Shown here in pieces: positions 62,368-64,000 of a DNA stretch of 64,000 nt. A model generated the notes under the pieces. The model was not told where the DNA came from and searched no databases. It saw nothing but the letters and a program-made list of their open reading frames with translations. This DNA comes from Roseovarius sp. THAF27. Lineage in GTDB: Bacteria; Pseudomonadota; Alphaproteobacteria; Rhodobacterales; Rhodobacteraceae. Within the stretch, counting starts at the first letter, position 1; every line of letters begins with the position of its first letter. Position numbers and translations under genes: made by a program. Where the stretch lies: positions 558,001 through 622,000 of the forward strand of contig NZ_CP045393.1 of NCBI RefSeq assembly GCF_009363655.1, read 5' to 3'.

Positions 62368-62599
62368 CGTGCGATCCTTTTCAGGGTCATCACAACCGCG
62401 TCGGCCCCCACCGACAACGACAGAGGGATGGTCCGTCATGTACGTTACAGGGCCAATAAAGGCAGAAACTGCGAATTGTAGTCAAATTTTGCGGGGAATT
62501 GTCCGAATGGGTCGGACAGTACGCGGGAATGCCGGGCTATTGTCCGTGCAGGTGGGACGAAGCTGCCACAATTCACGGTCGGGGGCATTCGAATCAACG
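62368..62599. other. Spacer upstream of the Hint gene
   Basis: About 230 bp. It holds TGTCCGA-ATGGG-TCGGACA, a perfect 7-bp inverted repeat at 62500-62518, about 135 bp before the Hint ATG. No ORF supported. Confidence 0.5.
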
Positions 62600-62628
62600 A
62601 TGGCCGCTCTCGTCAGCGAGGCGGCCAT
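62600..62628 (-). terminator. Stem-loop after the 42-aa gene
   Basis: ATGGCCGC-CTCG / CGAG-GCGGCCAT, 12 bp with one bulge, 33 bp past the small gene stop. No U-run. Confidence 0.5.
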
Positions 62629-62661
62629 TGCCGGTGTCGGAGATCGGGGGAGTGGACCGGA

Positions 62662-62790
62662 TCAGGCGATCCGAAGCGTGGATGTCTTGGGGGTCATGCG
62701 GTTCGCATGGCGCACGCGGCGCGAGAACGGCATGTCCGGGGTGGCCTGCTGGCTGGTTTCGATCAGGGATTTCATCCAACGCTTTTTCAT
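62662..62790 (-). CDS. Conserved-looking 42-aa basic protein
   Basis: ATG 62790 with AGAGGA seven bases upstream. The product starts MKKRWMKSLIETSQQATPDM and is Arg/Lys-rich throughout. Not annotated by recognisable domain. The strong ribosome site and following stem-loop are the reasons to believe it. Confidence 0.55.
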   Translation of the reverse strand: MKKRWMKSLIETSQQATPDMPFSRRVRHANRMTPKTSTLRIA

Positions 62791-63090
62791 GGTCTTTCCT
62801 CTTGGTTTTTTCTGCCTCGCCGCCGTTTTTGGGGCGTGTTGTTCTGATGGGTTCATATTTGCCCGGGTTTGGGGCCATGGTTTGGCGCGGCGAAGAAAAT
62901 CCGAAAAATTTTTCGGGTCGCGCCGCCCGGATTGTGGTCGCGTTGTCGCAATTGGAAACGGCCAGTGAAACAAGGTTAATCGCGGAGGTGGCGGAACCAA
63001 TCCGGGGGAGAAGTAGGTGATTGTTTCCCGGATTGAGGCAATCTCGTGGACGGTTTTGCCCAGATCGCGACAGAATTGCGGTGCGCCGGT
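62791..63090. other. Spacer between the small gene and pgeF
   Basis: About 300 bp, relatively AT-rich on average for this window, with no supported ORF. It should contain the promoter for the 42-aa gene on the minus strand. Confidence 0.4.
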
Positions 63091-63846
63091 CTAGAGACGG
63101 ATGGCCGAGATCAGGCGGCCGTAATCGGCCTCGCCGTTATGAGTGGCGCGGCGGTAGGAAAAGAACCGCTCGGCATCGCTGTAGGTGCAATGGCGGGTCC
63201 AAGTGGCGTCGCCGACGCCCGCGCGGCGCAGGCGGTCAAGGCCGAAGCCGGGCAGGTCGAACTGGTACTTGCCCGGCTTGCCATTGGCGAAAAAGCGGGT
63301 GTTGCCGGGATCGTCGTCGGCGAAACGCTCGAAAAACTCCTCGCCCACCTCGTATGCGGGCTGGCTGATCGAGGGGCCGATGACGGCGGTGGTGTCGGCG
63401 CGGCGGGCGCCGAGTGCCTCCATCGCGTCGAGCGTGGATTCCAGGATGCCGTCGACCGCCCCGCGCCAGCCGGCATGGGCGGCGCCGATGACCCCCGCCT
63501 TGCGGTCGGCAAAGAGCACGGGCTGGCAGTCGGCGGTCAGGATCGCCAGCGCGAGGCCGGGTGTGGCGGTGACGATGGCGTCGGCCCTGGGTCGGGCCTC
63601 GGACGGGCCGGTGGCCACGTGCACGTCGGTGGAATGGGTCTGTTTCACGGTGATCAGGTGATCCTCGGCCACGTCCATGGCGCGGGCGACGCGGGCGCGG
63701 TTGATGCTGACGACCTCGGACTGATCCGAAGAGCCGCGGCCGCAGTTCAGCCCGTGAAACACGCCCGACGACGCCCCGCCCTTGCGGGTGAAGAAGCCGT
63801 GGGTGACAGGCGCGAGACTGTCGTCGGTGAGGATTTCCAGCGTCAT
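63091..63846 (-). CDS. pgeF: Peptidoglycan editing factor PgeF / laccase-domain protein
   Basis: A 251-aa multicopper-oxidase-like (DUF152/YfiH) enzyme that removes misplaced L-Ser from UDP-MurNAc peptides. The metal-site signatures are KQTHSTDV (His), ILTADCQPVLF (Cys) and AAHAGWRGAV (His). Its ATG overlaps the stop of the upstream methyltransferase (ATGA). Confidence 0.9.
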   Translation of the reverse strand: MTLEILTDDSLAPVTHGFFTRKGGASSGVFHGLNCGRGSSDQSEVVSINRARVARAMDVAEDHLITVKQTHSTDVHVATGPSEARPRADAIVTATPGLALAILTADCQPVLFADRKAGVIGAAHAGWRGAVDGILESTLDAMEALGARRADTTAVIGPSISQPAYEVGEEFFERFADDDPGNTRFFANGKPGKYQFDLPGFGLDRLRRAGVGDATWTRHCTYSDAERFFSYRRATHNGEADYGRLISAIRL

Positions 63847-64000
63847 GGTTCCAGTCCGGGTGGCGGTGCGGCGCCCTCGGGATAGAGCGCCATCGCTTTG
63901 AAGAGCGTCCCCATTTCCTCTCGTCCGGTCAAGCGATGAAATGCGGCGTAATGCGCGTCTAGCGTGTGCCCGCTCATGTTCCCGGCAAGGGCCTCGGCCC
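63843..64000 (-). CDS. SAM-dependent methyltransferase (MidA/NDUFAF7-like), 3' end only
   Basis: Only the last 51 codons lie in the window. The end reads HRLTGREEMGTLFKAMALYP then PPPGLEP, the pattern of MidA-type proteins (DUF185), which in mitochondria methylate complex I. The stop overlaps pgeF by 4 bp. Identification rests on this tail and on the neighbour order usual in the order. Confidence 0.6.
   Translation of the reverse strand, partial: AEALAGNMSGHTLDAHYAAFHRLTGREEMGTLFKAMALYPEGAAPPPGLEP

Overview
The window is GC-rich chromosomal DNA from an alphaproteobacterium, almost certainly a Rhodobacterales (Roseobacter-group) member. The main signs are an atpHAGDC operon without the F0 genes, an Hsp20-DUF1150 pair under a heat-shock promoter with a ROSE-type thermometer, a groESL operon with a CIRCE operator, a fused Sat/CysC, and short intergenic repeats of the kind common in this order. 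No rRNA, tRNA, CRISPR array, prophage or insertion sequence was found. Most of it is ordinary housekeeping chromosome, with several local scars and unusual regulatory arrangements.

Layout. 1-3.7 kb: a truncated coiled-coil/OmpA protein, a cytochrome b-like membrane protein lacking recognisable haem ligands, and a secreted M23 peptidase. 3.8-9.1 kb: clpA, gloB, a methyltransferase, an RTX-like acidic protein and a VanZ-like protein. 9.1-14.9 kb: a leader with an intrinsic-terminator hairpin, atpHAGDC, and an H-type lectin gene. 15-19.4 kb: thioesterase and Fe-ADH, then a rhodanese and a polysaccharide deacetylase that have both lost their 5' halves at one point (about 17690), then a MetE-core-like methyltransferase and a repeat-bearing convergent junction. 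19.4-27.6 kb: prs, hydrolase, DUF2177, threonine aldolase, YcgN-like, ribF, GST, MaoC-type hydratase, HAD hydrolase, DUF1150 and hsp20. 27.7-38.4 kb: DUF465, purEK, orphan phnM, lipase-like hydrolase, two EamA exporters, sterol desaturase, a PLP trans-sulfuration enzyme, and argDF preceded by a short Arg-rich leader ORF. 38.6-50.9 kb: gnd, Pit phosphate transporter, Nudix hydrolase, hrpB, DUF3108, meaB, two convergent glycosyltransferases, flavin reductase, a membrane protein and a TraB/GumN protein. 51-56 kb: groESL and a MarR-domain/Sat/CysC reading frame behind a perfect 20-bp palindrome. 56-64 kb: a LysR pseudogene with two lesions, DUF6647, trxB, an Lrp regulator, small secreted proteins, an XRE regulator, DUF2061, a Hint-domain protein, a 42-aa ORF, pgeF and the 3' end of a MidA-like methyltransferase.

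How it works together. Protein quality control (ClpA, Hsp20, GroESL) is represented by three loci with different heat-shock logic: RpoH promoter plus RNA thermometer for hsp20, and a sigma70-type promoter with CIRCE/HrcA for groESL. Sulfur metabolism recurs in Sat/CysC, the PLP trans-sulfuration enzyme, the MetE-like protein and the rhodanese remnant. The most interesting candidates are the MarR-Sat/CysC frame, apparently created by a homopolymer indel and sitting behind its own operator; the Arg-codon leader ahead of argDF; the deletion that removed a divergent promoter region; the haem-less cytochrome b paralogue; and the intergenic repeat family.
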